A DNA stretch of 64,000 nt from assembly GCA_039968605.1 (NCBI GenBank), contig JBDVPM010000008.1:1364001-1428000 (forward strand). The letters run 5' to 3'. The stretch's first letter is position 1. Each line of letters opens with the position of its first letter. Shown here piece after piece: positions 9,743 through 18,018 of this stretch. The notes beneath the pieces were generated by a model. That model was not told the origin of the DNA. It searched no databases and saw only the letters and a list, made by a program, of their open reading frames with translations. The position numbers were made by a program, and so were the translations under genes. The stretch is from Alteripontixanthobacter sp. GTDB taxonomy: Bacteria > Pseudomonadota > Alphaproteobacteria > Sphingomonadales > Sphingomonadaceae.

Positions 9743-9763
9743 CTGTCACTATGGTGTAACATC
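9743..9763 (+). promoter_or_regulatory. Probable Pho box upstream of phoB
   Basis: CTGTCAC (9743-9749), four bases, then GTGTAAC (9754-9760) repeat the 7+4 layout of a Pho box with two mismatches in the second half. It lies 20 bases before the phoB start, consistent with PhoB control of its own gene. It is a weaker match than the site at 5361. Confidence 0.6.
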
Positions 9764-9782
9764 CGGGGCGGAGAAGGATGCC

Positions 9783-10472
9783 ATGTCACAAGCGAAACTC
9801 CTGCTCGTCGAGGATGATCCGGCTCTGGCCGAATTGCTGGAATTCCGATTCCAGAGCGAGGGATACGCTGTCCGCACCACCGCCGACGGGGACGAAGCGC
9901 TGGAACTGGCGCGCGAGGACGTGCCCGATCTCGTCATCCTCGACTGGATGATCGAGGGTACCAGCGGCATCGAAGTGTGCCGCCGCCTTCGGCGCGAGGA
10001 AAGCACCGCGCATGTGCCGATCATCATGCTGACTGCGCGAGAGGCGGAGGACGACCGGATTCGCGGGCTTGATACCGGCGCGGACGATTACCTCACCAAA
10101 CCCTTCAGCCCTCGCGAGCTGATCGCGCGCGTGGGCGCGGTAATGCGGCGCATCCGTCCGGTATTGGCGGGTGAGACGATTACCGTTGGCGACCTGGCGC
10201 TGGACCCGGTGGCGCACAGGGTCGAACGCAGCGGCCAGTCGCTGCACCTCGGACCGACCGAGTATCGCCTGCTCAAGGTGTTCATGGAAAGCCCCGGACG
10301 GGTGTTCAGCCGCGGACAATTGCTGGACGGTGCGTGGGGCACGGAAAGCGATATCGAACTGCGCACGGTCGATGTCCATATTCGCCGCCTGCGCAAGGCC
10401 ATCGCGGTCGATGGAGCGAAGGATCCAATCCGCACGGTGCGCAGCGCCGGCTATTCGCTGGAAGCGCTTTAA
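9783..10472 (+). CDS. phoB: Phosphate regulon response regulator PhoB
   Basis: A 229-residue OmpR/PhoB-type regulator. The receiver domain has the acidic pocket (EDD at 10-12), phospho-acceptor Asp54 (LVILDWM), Thr84 and Lys106 (YLTKPFS). The C-terminal winged helix (about 135-229) has the TEYRLLKVFMESPGRVFSR and VDVHIRRLRKAI blocks of DNA-binding PhoB proteins. GGAG precedes the ATG. It is the last gene of the phosphate block and converges with the extensin-like gene four bases later, with no terminator between them. Confidence 0.94.
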   Translation: MSQAKLLLVEDDPALAELLEFRFQSEGYAVRTTADGDEALELAREDVPDLVILDWMIEGTSGIEVCRRLRREESTAHVPIIMLTAREAEDDRIRGLDTGADDYLTKPFSPRELIARVGAVMRRIRPVLAGETITVGDLALDPVAHRVERSGQSLHLGPTEYRLLKVFMESPGRVFSRGQLLDGAWGTESDIELRTVDVHIRRLRKAIAVDGAKDPIRTVRSAGYSLEAL

Positions 10473-10476
10473 AGCC

Positions 10477-11202
10477 TCAGCGGCAGACCCCGCCAAACCC
10501 GCGCGCCGCCTGGTCGAAGTGGAAATGATCGGCATGGGCGGCGTTGTAGTCCGGCGATAGAACGGTGCCGAAAATGTCGCAGGCACCGCCGCGAACCGCG
10601 CGCAGAAAGGCTGCGCTCTCATCCTCGCCCTGCCAGTCGTCTTGAACGGAAATGCGCCGTCCGTCTTCCAGTGTGAAAGAGGCGATATCGATCGCATTGC
10701 CCGTGGCATGCTCGCTCCAGCGGCCGGTCTGCCCGCCATAGATCCGGCGGCAGGAGAACGCGCCGTAATGCTGGATTTCGTTGACAGGAGAGCCGAGAAT
10801 TTCGCGTGCGGCCGGCTGAACCTCGCGCGTTAGCCACAGGGTCAACCCTGCGGCGACGGGGCAAGTGGTCGGCGGCGATGCCGGGCTGAACGGATACTCG
10901 CCCAGCACGGTGCGATCCGGGCGGTGGCAGGCGCCCTCTCCCGCTTCGTCCAACGCCGTAAAGCTGACCGCACTACGTTCCAGCACCGCCCGGCATTCCT
11001 GCGGATCGCCGCGCAAACTGGCCAGCTTCTGCGCAGTCGCCCAGCCCGGCGGATCGCGCAGATCGAGCGGTGCCCAGGGATTGTGCTGCGGATGGTCTGC
11101 CAGCCAGGCGCGCGCGGCAATCGCAATGCCCGCCACGATCAGCCACAGCAGCACACGCCGATCCCAGACCGCACGCGGCGGCGAAGGCCATCGAATTTTC
11201 AA
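10477..11202 (-). CDS. Extensin-like C-terminal domain protein
   Basis: A 241-residue protein with one N-terminal membrane segment (VLLWLIVAGIAIAARAWLA, about 18-36) and a periplasmic Extensin_C domain. The family's signatures are visible: LSARE-like VQPAAREIL, RIYGG, SEHATGNAIDI and the C-terminal HADHFHFD. These His/Asp clusters resemble zinc peptidase sites of the DD-carboxypeptidase/LAS fold, so a role in cell-wall turnover is plausible but unproven. It is 13 bases downstream of the udgX gene in the same direction and may share its transcript. Confidence 0.85.
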   Translation of the reverse strand: MKIRWPSPPRAVWDRRVLLWLIVAGIAIAARAWLADHPQHNPWAPLDLRDPPGWATAQKLASLRGDPQECRAVLERSAVSFTALDEAGEGACHRPDRTVLGEYPFSPASPPTTCPVAAGLTLWLTREVQPAAREILGSPVNEIQHYGAFSCRRIYGGQTGRWSEHATGNAIDIASFTLEDGRRISVQDDWQGEDESAAFLRAVRGGACDIFGTVLSPDYNAAHADHFHFDQAARGFGGVCR

Positions 11203-11215
11203 GCGGTTTGCAGCA

Positions 11216-12646
11216 TCACGGTATCAGTTCCTGCAAGCGTTCTTGCACGGCGGCTAGGTCCGCGTCGAACAGCTTTTCCTGTTTCAAGCGCGCGTCGCCA
11301 TCCAGCCTGAGCAGATAGGACGGGTGGGCGGTGATCCACAATTCGCTACCATCGTCGAGCGGGATCGGCTCCCCCCGTGCCTTCGTGATGCTCACCGTCT
11401 TGCCGAGCATCGCGCGCGCCGCACTGGCCCCCAGCGCCAGCACCAGCTTCGGCTTCACGATGGCGCGTTCGCTTTCCATCCACCAGCGACAGGTATCGAT
11501 TTCCTTGGCTGTGGGCGATTGGTGGATACGCCGCTTGCCGCGCTGGGCGAATTTGAAATGCTTGACCGCATTGGTGACATAGGCGGTGCTGCGCGCAATG
11601 CCGGCAAGCTCCATATGCCGGTCGAGCAATTGGCCGGCAGGCCCGACAAAGGGTCTGCCCAGCCGATCCTCCTGATCGCCCGGTTGCTCGCCGACGATCA
11701 TCAGCGCGGCATCCTGCGGCCCTTCACCCATCACCGCTTCATTCGCCATTTCACCGATCGGACAATTGCGGCAGCTATGGATCGCCTTGTCGATTGCGGC
11801 GAGCGTATCGGGACGTTCTGCAAAGTTCTGTCCTCCAGCATCGACCATCTGCGCTTCCCGCGTCTGCGCACCTGCCACCAATTCGGGGATCAGCGATGCT
11901 TCGGGCAGGTTCTTCCAGTATTTCTTCGGCATTTCGGACAGCATCGCCCCGACTTTCAAACGTGCCGGATTGAAAATGGATGCATAATATTTGCGCCAGA
12001 GGTCTTCGACCGGATCGCCCTCGGGCGCATCGCCGCGCTGGGCAGGCGGGCCTTCGCGCATGGTTTCACCGTCCCAGTGCAGCGAGCCGCGCGGTGTCAG
12101 GATCGACCATTTCATATTGGCGAAACGCCGCATAAAGAAACCCGCATTGGCGCGAACGATATGGTGATCGGGTTCGAACCACGCGACGTAATGCGCCTCA
12201 CCCGCTGCATCTTCGACCTCGCGAAAACGCACGAAAGCGTGCATCTTGTGGCTGTCGCGCCGGACCGATTTGTCGAGTTCCGTCAGCCGGCGAACATCGT
12301 CGTCCGCTTTGTCCTCCATCATCCGCGGGTTCTGCTGCAACCGCCAGAGCAGCCGGTAGAGCAGCGCGAACCGCCGAGGGTCGGAATGAAGTGCCGCATT
12401 CTTCGCCAGCGAGAGGAACCGCTTGTTTACGCGCGGAGTTGGCGCATTGGCGGGAGGCTGAGGGAGAGCGCGGGCCCCTTCAGCGAACAGATCGTCCGAT
12501 CCGCCCGGTTCGGTCCAGCTCACCCGGTCGGGCGCGATACCGGCTTGCACCAGCACCCGCGCCGCATCGCGCCACGCCGCAAAATCATCCGGCGCGTCCA
12601 GCTTTACCGCGTAATGCGTTTGGTCCGCAGGTTGGGCGCTGGCCAT
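11216..12646 (-). CDS. UdgX-type uracil-DNA glycosylase fused to a DUF4130 domain
   Basis: The start is the ATG at 12646, which shares one base with the stop of the upstream radical SAM gene (TGATG), giving 476 residues. Residues about 70-245 are a DUF4130-type domain of unknown function. Residues 280-476 are a family-4-like uracil-DNA glycosylase with the cluster motif C292xxC295, the active-site block GEQPGDQED (319-327), Cys386 and AHPSYLLR (440-447). KRRIH at 371-375 is the loop that defines UdgX, where the His forms a covalent bond with the abasic site after uracil release in the mycobacterial enzyme. VKHFKF (361-366) sits where ordinary family-4 enzymes carry a Cys. The pair should act in repair of uracil-containing DNA. 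Confidence 0.9.
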   Translation of the reverse strand: MASAQPADQTHYAVKLDAPDDFAAWRDAARVLVQAGIAPDRVSWTEPGGSDDLFAEGARALPQPPANAPTPRVNKRFLSLAKNAALHSDPRRFALLYRLLWRLQQNPRMMEDKADDDVRRLTELDKSVRRDSHKMHAFVRFREVEDAAGEAHYVAWFEPDHHIVRANAGFFMRRFANMKWSILTPRGSLHWDGETMREGPPAQRGDAPEGDPVEDLWRKYYASIFNPARLKVGAMLSEMPKKYWKNLPEASLIPELVAGAQTREAQMVDAGGQNFAERPDTLAAIDKAIHSCRNCPIGEMANEAVMGEGPQDAALMIVGEQPGDQEDRLGRPFVGPAGQLLDRHMELAGIARSTAYVTNAVKHFKFAQRGKRRIHQSPTAKEIDTCRWWMESERAIVKPKLVLALGASAARAMLGKTVSITKARGEPIPLDDGSELWITAHPSYLLRLDGDARLKQEKLFDADLAAVQERLQELIP

Positions 12647-13893
12647 CACGCTGCGAACAGTTCCAGTTGCTCCTGCCTGGGCGCGAGAAGCGCGCGAAGA
12701 TCGGCCCGGTCGGTCAGAGTAAGCGGCCGCCAATCGGCGGTGCAGATGAAAGGCCGAACCTTGGCGATCGACACGGTCAGCTTCGCCACGTCGTCCAGCC
12801 GCAAAGTACGATGTCGCCGCGATGCGAGGATTTGCCCGACCGCTTTCACGCCCAAACCGGGAACGCGCAGCAATTCCTCTTTCGACGCACGATTCACGTC
12901 GAGCGGAAACTGTCCGCGAAACTTGAGCGCCCAGGCAAGCTTGGGATCGATATCGAGCGGAAGATTCCCGTCATCGTCGGTCGCCTGCATCACTTCGGAC
13001 GCGCGGTAGCCGTAGAACCGCATCAACCAATCGGACTGGTACAACCGGTGCTCGCGGATCAGCGGGGGCCGCTTGAGCGGCAGCACCGCGCTCGCATCGG
13101 GGATCGGGGAGAAAGCGGAATAATACACCCGGCGAAGGCCGAACCCGTCATACAGCCGGCTCGCCTTGCCCACGATATCGGCATCGCTCGCCTTGTCCGC
13201 ACCGACAATCATCTGCGTCGATTGCCCCGCAGGGGCGAAGCGAGGGGCGTGCTTGAACCGCTTTTTCTCATCCTTCGCCTGCCGAATGGAGGCCTTGACC
13301 CCCTTCATCGCGCCCTCGATTTGTTTCGCATCCTTGTCCGGAGCGAGCCTCGTCAGCCCGGCATCGGTCGGCAGCTCGACATTGATCGAAACGCGGTCGG
13401 CATACAGGCCCGCCAGATGAACCAGCTGAGGATCGGCTTCGGGAATGGTCTTGAGGTGGATGTAGCCGCGAAACTCATGCTCCTCGCGCAGGATACGCGC
13501 GGTTTCCACCAATTGCTCCATCGTGTGGTTGGAGCTCTTGATGATGCCCGAGGACAGGAACAGACCCTCGATGTAATTACGGCGATAGAAACTCAGCGTC
13601 AGATCGGCGACTTCCTGCGGGGTGAAGCGCGCGCGGCGGACATTGCTGCTCTTTCGGTTGATACAATAATGGCAATCGAAAATGCAGTGATTGGTCAGCA
13701 GTACCTTGAGCAGCGAAATGCAGCGCCCATCGGGAGCATAGGCGTGACAGATACCCATTCCCTCGGTCGAACCGATGCCGCCGCCCTTGCCCAACGAGCT
13801 GCGTTTCGACGTGCCCGACGATGCGCAGGAAGCATCATATTTCGCCGCATCCGCAAGGATTTCCAGCTTCTCGATTGTGGTTTGCGCGCCCAT
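12646..13893 (-). CDS. Putative DNA modification/repair radical SAM protein
   Basis: A 415-residue radical SAM protein. I chose the ATG at 13893, because KLEILADAAKYDASCASSG is the usual beginning of the family and the longer frame to 14100 lacks conservation signs. The radical SAM motif is C70xxxC74xxC77 (NHCIFDCHYC), with two further Cys at 49 and 58. A helix-hairpin-helix DNA-binding segment follows near the C-terminus (VNRASKEELLRVPGLGVK). I recall this family (TIGR03916) as the regular partner of UdgX/DUF4130 proteins; its substrate is unknown. An SOS box lies two bases upstream of the start. Confidence 0.88.
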   Translation of the reverse strand: MGAQTTIEKLEILADAAKYDASCASSGTSKRSSLGKGGGIGSTEGMGICHAYAPDGRCISLLKVLLTNHCIFDCHYCINRKSSNVRRARFTPQEVADLTLSFYRRNYIEGLFLSSGIIKSSNHTMEQLVETARILREEHEFRGYIHLKTIPEADPQLVHLAGLYADRVSINVELPTDAGLTRLAPDKDAKQIEGAMKGVKASIRQAKDEKKRFKHAPRFAPAGQSTQMIVGADKASDADIVGKASRLYDGFGLRRVYYSAFSPIPDASAVLPLKRPPLIREHRLYQSDWLMRFYGYRASEVMQATDDDGNLPLDIDPKLAWALKFRGQFPLDVNRASKEELLRVPGLGVKAVGQILASRRHRTLRLDDVAKLTVSIAKVRPFICTADWRPLTLTDRADLRALLAPRQEQLELFAA

Positions 13894-13895
13894 AA

Positions 13896-13910
13896 GTTCT
13901 TTATATGTTC
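13896..13910 (-). promoter_or_regulatory. SOS box (LexA site) of the radical SAM/udgX operon
   Basis: GTTC, seven bases, GTTC (on this strand GAAC-N7-GAAC) matches exactly the direct-repeat LexA operator of Alphaproteobacteria. It ends two bases from the ATG at 13893, so LexA bound here would block transcription and would cover the ribosome site region; the transcript start may be very close to the start codon. The A/T-rich spacer (TTTATAT) fits a promoter -10 region. Confidence 0.8.
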
Positions 13911-14129
13911 TCCATTCGGAATTGCGAGTCAATATTTGTTGGGTTCTGCGCGGGGAACTCCGACAAATGTGAAACGTATAAAGGCTGCGTACCGGGCCCC
14001 TCTGGCGAACGATCATGTTCGTGATGTCGGACGTAGCGACCGGGCCCGCATGCACATTATCAGCATCTCGTCCCGGCCGTAAAAACAGACCGCCTCGCAT
14101 GGTCGAGGCACCGGAACCGGAGAAACGAA

Positions 14130-14870
14130 ATGATCAAGACCATTCCCGCCCTGCTAGCCAGCGCTGCACTCGCGCTAACTCCCATTGTAGCTTCTGCACA
14201 AAGCGAACTGGACTGGACCTATGCCGATGGTTCCAGCGCCGAACGCTGGGCCGATGCCAACACTGACTACGCCCCGTGCGGCAAAGGCGCGATGCAATCG
14301 CCGATCGACCTGTCCGATGCCAACGCATTCGGCGATATCGAGATTGCGGCGAGCTACGGCATGGGTGAAGGCACGCTCAAACTGGGCACGCACAAGGTTC
14401 AGGTCGACGCACCCGCAGGCATGGGCATGATCTCCGGCGATATGCTGTTCAACTTCATCCAGGTACATTTCCACACGCCCAGCGAGCACGAGGTGAACGG
14501 GCAACGCTATCCGCTCGCTGCACATTTCGTTCATGCGACGGGTGACGGCGTGTTGGGCGTGCTCGGCATGAAATTCCAGGAGGGTGAGCCGAACCCGGCC
14601 CTGCAGGCAATCATCGACGCGATGGCGAGCGGTAGCGGCAGTAAGCTGACGCTGGATTTCAGCGACATGGTGCCCGACGACCTTGAGGTTTATCGCTACC
14701 AGGGCTCGCTGACGACGCCGCCTTGCAGTGAAAATGTGAACTGGCATGTGGTGGACGAGGTTCTGGAAGCCAGCTCCGACCAGATTGCGGCCTTCGAACA
14801 GGCGCTCGGTTTCTCCGCCCGTTCGCTGCAGCCGCGCAATAACCGCCTGGTCGTCGCACCGGGCGACTGA
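14130..14870 (+). CDS. Alpha-class carbonic anhydrase, periplasmic
   Basis: A 246-residue enzyme for reversible hydration of CO2. A signal peptide (MIKTIPALLASAALALTP to ASAQ) sends it to the periplasm. The zinc ligands are the two His in VHFHTPSEH and the His of AHFVHA; the Glu of SEH is the gate residue. MQSPIDL and SLTTPPCSE carry the conserved substrate-pocket Gln and Thr. A Cys near residue 50 (APCGKGA) and the Cys of PPCSE can form the family's disulphide. It stands alone with its own terminator. Confidence 0.93.
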   Translation: MIKTIPALLASAALALTPIVASAQSELDWTYADGSSAERWADANTDYAPCGKGAMQSPIDLSDANAFGDIEIAASYGMGEGTLKLGTHKVQVDAPAGMGMISGDMLFNFIQVHFHTPSEHEVNGQRYPLAAHFVHATGDGVLGVLGMKFQEGEPNPALQAIIDAMASGSGSKLTLDFSDMVPDDLEVYRYQGSLTTPPCSENVNWHVVDEVLEASSDQIAAFEQALGFSARSLQPRNNRLVVAPGD

Positions 14871-14896
14871 TCCCTCGCCCAAATCCCGGCATCGGC

Positions 14897-14932
14897 AAGG
14901 CCCGGTTCGCCCCAGCGCGAGCCGGGCCTTTT
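14897..14932 (+). terminator. Rho-independent terminator of the carbonic anhydrase gene
   Basis: AAGGCCCGGTTCGC pairs with GCGAGCCGGGCCTT across a six-base loop (one G-U pair), followed by TTTT overlapping the stem end. It lies 26 bases after the stop codon. Confidence 0.75.
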
Positions 14933-15012
14933 GCCAACCTGCCAGCACCGGTTTCGGAACAAAACGCGCCAATGCCCCGTTGAGCGAACAAACCCGGACA
15001 ATGGAGAATGCG

Positions 15013-15495
15013 ATGAATTACAAAGAAGGCAAAGCGGACGAGCTGAAGGAAAAGTTCTGGCGCGCACTGGCAGATTCGCCGTTCCTGTTCCTGGCCCGCG
15101 ACGACAATCCGCAAGAGGCCGTGGTGATGACTGCGCAGCTGGACAAGGACGCCGATAGCGAAATCTGGTTCTTCACCACCAAGGATCATCATCTGGCCAA
15201 GATGGGCGCAGCGACCGCGACATTCGCGGGCGACGACCATGAAATCTTCGCCCGGTTCCAGGGAAATCTGACCGAAGAAACCAGCCGCGAGCGGCTGGAG
15301 AAGCAGTGGAGCAACATCGTCGAGGCATGGTTCCCCGGCGGCAAGGACGATCCCAATCTGCTGATGCTGCGCATGGACCTCGGCAGCGCGGAGATCTGGA
15401 ACAGCGATCTGGGCATGATGACGACTGCCAAGATGTTCCTGGGCAAGGATGTCCGTGACGAGGCGAAGGACGAGCACGTCGAAACGGCGCTCTAA
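15013..15495 (+). CDS. General stress protein 26-like, pyridoxamine 5'-phosphate oxidase fold
   Basis: A 160-residue protein of the split-barrel flavin-binding superfamily. I prefer the ATG at 15013, which has GGAG seven bases upstream; an in-frame ATG at 15001 is possible. The pattern FLFLARDD, then IWFFTTKDHHLAKM, then RLEKQWSNIVEAWFPGGKDD matches general stress protein 26 proteins, which bind FMN/FAD or F420. Physiological substrate unknown. No obvious partner genes. Confidence 0.85.
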   Translation: MNYKEGKADELKEKFWRALADSPFLFLARDDNPQEAVVMTAQLDKDADSEIWFFTTKDHHLAKMGAATATFAGDDHEIFARFQGNLTEETSRERLEKQWSNIVEAWFPGGKDDPNLLMLRMDLGSAEIWNSDLGMMTTAKMFLGKDVRDEAKDEHVETAL

Positions 15496-15516
15496 CCCCG
15501 AACCAACCGAACAACA

Positions 15517-15552
15517 AAAAAGGGCCGCTCTCGTAAGAGGGCGGCCCTTTTT
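15517..15552. terminator. Bidirectional terminator between the stress protein and the transporter
   Basis: AAAAGGGCCGCTCTC pairs with GAGGGCGGCCCTTTT across a four-base GTAA loop, with one G-U pair. Poly-A on the left and poly-T on the right let it end transcription from both convergent genes. Confidence 0.88.
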
Positions 15553-15571
15553 GCTTATGGCTTGAGCCGGG

Positions 15572-17029
15572 TCATACCGCGGAACTGCCCTGTGCCGCAC
15601 TTTCCAGCAGGCCGGGGAACAGGCCGAACAGCAGGATCAGGAACACCGCGATCGGCGCGACCCATGCCACCAGGAAGCGCCACAGCGCGAACATCCCGCT
15701 GGACAGGCCCGTTTCGCGCATCACCAGATTGCGGTCCGCTTTCCAGCCCACGAAAATGGCGAGCAGCAGCCCGGCCAGCGGCAGCATGATCTTGCCGGTC
15801 ACACCGTCCAGCGTATCGAGAATGTCGGTATCCTCGAAGATGCTCCAGAACCACAGCGGGCGCACATCGGACAGCACGTTGTAGCCCAATGCGCAGATCA
15901 CACCGATCAGGAAGGCGATGAAGCCGATCGTGATGGCGGCTTTCGGACGGGTAAGTCCAAAGCGGTCCATCGCCCAGGCAGTCGGCCCTTCGAGCAAGGA
16001 GATCGAGCTGGTCAGCGCCGCGAAGAAGATCAGGATGAAGAACAGGAACCCGATCAGCGATCCGGCCGGCATGGTCTGGAAAGCAACCGGCAGCGACTGG
16101 AAGATAAGCGCCGGACCGGCGGAGGGATCGAGGCCCACCGCGAACACGATCGGGAAGATCATCAGGCCCGCCAACAGCGCCACGCCCGTATCGGTCAGGC
16201 TGATCGTCGCCGCAGTCGGGGCCAGGTTCACATCGCGCCCGACATAGGCACCATAGGTGATCAGTCCGCCCGCGCTCAGTGAAAGCGAGAAGAATGCCTG
16301 GCCCAGCGCCTCGTTGACGACGGGGAAGCTCAGCTTGGAGAAGTCCGGGGTGAACAGGAATGCCAGCGCTTCGGCAAAATCGCCGGTGAATGCGCCGTAG
16401 ATCGTGATCCCGACCAGCAGAATGAAGAATGCCGGCATGAGCCACGTCGCGGCCTTCTCGATCCCGTTATGCACCCCGTTGGCCACGATCGCGATGGTCG
16501 CGAGCATAAACAATGCGTGGATGAAGATCAGCAATCCGGGGCTGGCAAACAGCCCGCCCATCATCCCCGAAACATCCGCCTGCGCCATGCCCGGAAAGGC
16601 CGAGCCGAACGCGTTGCCGTCGAGCAGGTTCGCCAGGAAATCGCCGCCCGAGACCCACACATAATAGAGCACCCAGCCCGCCACGACCGAATAGAAGGAC
16701 AGGATCAGGAAGCCCGCGAGGATTTCGAGCCCGCCGAACAGGCTCCATTTGCGGCTGATACCGGATTGTTCGGCGACATTGATTACCGAGCCCACCGCGT
16801 CGGATTTGCCCGCGCGGCCGACCACGAATTCGCTCAGCATCAACGGCAGGCCGATCAGCAGGACGCAGCCGAGATAGACGATCACGAAGGCACCGCCGCC
16901 ATTCTCGCCCGCCAGCGTCGGAAAGCGCCAGATATTGCCCAGCCCTACCGCCGCGCCAACCGCGGCCAGGATGAAAGCCGTGCGGCTCGACCAGCCTTGC
17001 TCGCCAGTCTGCTGAGGTACTGCAACCAT
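15572..17029 (-). CDS. Sodium-dependent neurotransmitter-symporter family (NSS) transporter
   Basis: A 485-residue inner-membrane carrier with 11-12 helices, LeuT fold. The start is the ATG at 17029 (GGGGA upstream); a longer frame adds 18 residues with no support. The first helix carries the family signature AAVGLGNIWRFP, which lines the sodium and substrate sites, and the second half has SLSAGGLITYGAYV, and SSISLLEG for the helix-8 sodium site. Substrate is probably an amino acid or other organic solute, not predictable from sequence. Divergent from panB. Confidence 0.9.
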   Translation of the reverse strand: MVAVPQQTGEQGWSSRTAFILAAVGAAVGLGNIWRFPTLAGENGGGAFVIVYLGCVLLIGLPLMLSEFVVGRAGKSDAVGSVINVAEQSGISRKWSLFGGLEILAGFLILSFYSVVAGWVLYYVWVSGGDFLANLLDGNAFGSAFPGMAQADVSGMMGGLFASPGLLIFIHALFMLATIAIVANGVHNGIEKAATWLMPAFFILLVGITIYGAFTGDFAEALAFLFTPDFSKLSFPVVNEALGQAFFSLSLSAGGLITYGAYVGRDVNLAPTAATISLTDTGVALLAGLMIFPIVFAVGLDPSAGPALIFQSLPVAFQTMPAGSLIGFLFFILIFFAALTSSISLLEGPTAWAMDRFGLTRPKAAITIGFIAFLIGVICALGYNVLSDVRPLWFWSIFEDTDILDTLDGVTGKIMLPLAGLLLAIFVGWKADRNLVMRETGLSSGMFALWRFLVAWVAPIAVFLILLFGLFPGLLESAAQGSSAV

Positions 17030-17139
17030 CTGTAAATCCCCGTCCTTGGCCCGCAGGGGGCCTGTCATTCTTATTGCGCGCATGTCTTTGCAATGAAATG
17101 TCGTTCGCGTCGAGGGGCGGATTTGCTAGAGGCGTGATC

Positions 17140-18012
17140 ATGTCCACCACTTTTCAGCTCGATACGAGCACCAGCCGCGCCAATCCCACCCCGCAACCGA
17201 TGAAGCGGCTGACCGTCCCGCGCATCCGCGCGCGCAAGGTCGATGGCACGACCGAAGAACCGCTGGTGATGCTGACTGCCTATACTGCACGCCAAGCCCA
17301 GCTGCTCGATGCGCATTGCGACCTGCTATTGGTGGGGGATTCGCTCGGGCAGGTGATTTACGGCCTGCCCTCCACCATCCCCGTCACGCTGGACATGATG
17401 GCCAACCACGCCGCTGCGGTGGTGCGCGGATCGTATCATCCGGTGGTGGTGGTCGATATGCCTTTCGGTTCCTACGAAGCATCGCCGCAGCAGGCTTTCG
17501 AAAGCGCGGCCATGCTGCTCAAGGCCAGCGGCGCGGCGGCGGTCAAGCTGGAGGGCGGCGAAGCGATGGCCGAAACCGCTGCGTTCCTGAGCCAGCGCGG
17601 CATTCCGGTGATGGGCCATGTCGGGCTGACCCCCCAAGCGGTGAATGTGCTGGGCGGATATATGGCGCGCGGGCGCAGCGATGCCGAGGCGGACAAGATC
17701 GTCTCCGATGCCAGGGCTCTGGACGAAGCTGGCGCATTTGCGGTCGTGGTGGAAGGGGTGGTCGAACCCATCGCCATCTCCGTCACGGAAGCGATTTCCT
17801 GCCCCACCATTGGCATCGGCGCATCGGCGCAGTGCGACGGGCAAGTACTGGTGACCGACGATATGCTCGGAATGTTCGAACGCGTGCCGCGTTTCGTGAA
17901 GAAATATGACGACATCGCCCAGCAAATCGAGGGCAGTGTAAAACGCTATGCCGAGGAAGTGCGTGCGCGCACCTTTCCGGGCCAAGAGCAGACCTACCAG
18001 CCGAAGGGCTGA
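17140..18012 (+). CDS. panB: 3-methyl-2-oxobutanoate hydroxymethyltransferase
   Basis: A 290-residue cytoplasmic enzyme making ketopantoate for pantothenate and CoA synthesis. I chose the ATG at 17140; the longer frame to 17074 overlaps the divergent gene's promoter. Family motifs: LTAYTARQAQLLDAHCDLLLVGDSL (magnesium-binding Asp in VGDS), MPFGSYEASP, KLEGGEAM, MGHVGLTPQAVNVLGGY and PTIGIGAS. The first residue of the AYD-type block is Thr (AYTAR) rather than the usual Asp. No other pantothenate genes are nearby. Confidence 0.94.
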   Translation: MSTTFQLDTSTSRANPTPQPMKRLTVPRIRARKVDGTTEEPLVMLTAYTARQAQLLDAHCDLLLVGDSLGQVIYGLPSTIPVTLDMMANHAAAVVRGSYHPVVVVDMPFGSYEASPQQAFESAAMLLKASGAAAVKLEGGEAMAETAAFLSQRGIPVMGHVGLTPQAVNVLGGYMARGRSDAEADKIVSDARALDEAGAFAVVVEGVVEPIAISVTEAISCPTIGIGASAQCDGQVLVTDDMLGMFERVPRFVKKYDDIAQQIEGSVKRYAEEVRARTFPGQEQTYQPKG

Positions 18013-18018
18013 CGCAGT

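Noticed and set aside
14006-14021. CGAAC-GATCAT-GTTCG inverted repeat upstream of the carbonic anhydrase gene
   Set aside because: The arms are only five bases, do not match the GTTC-N7-GTTC LexA pattern, and are expected by chance in a stretch of this composition.
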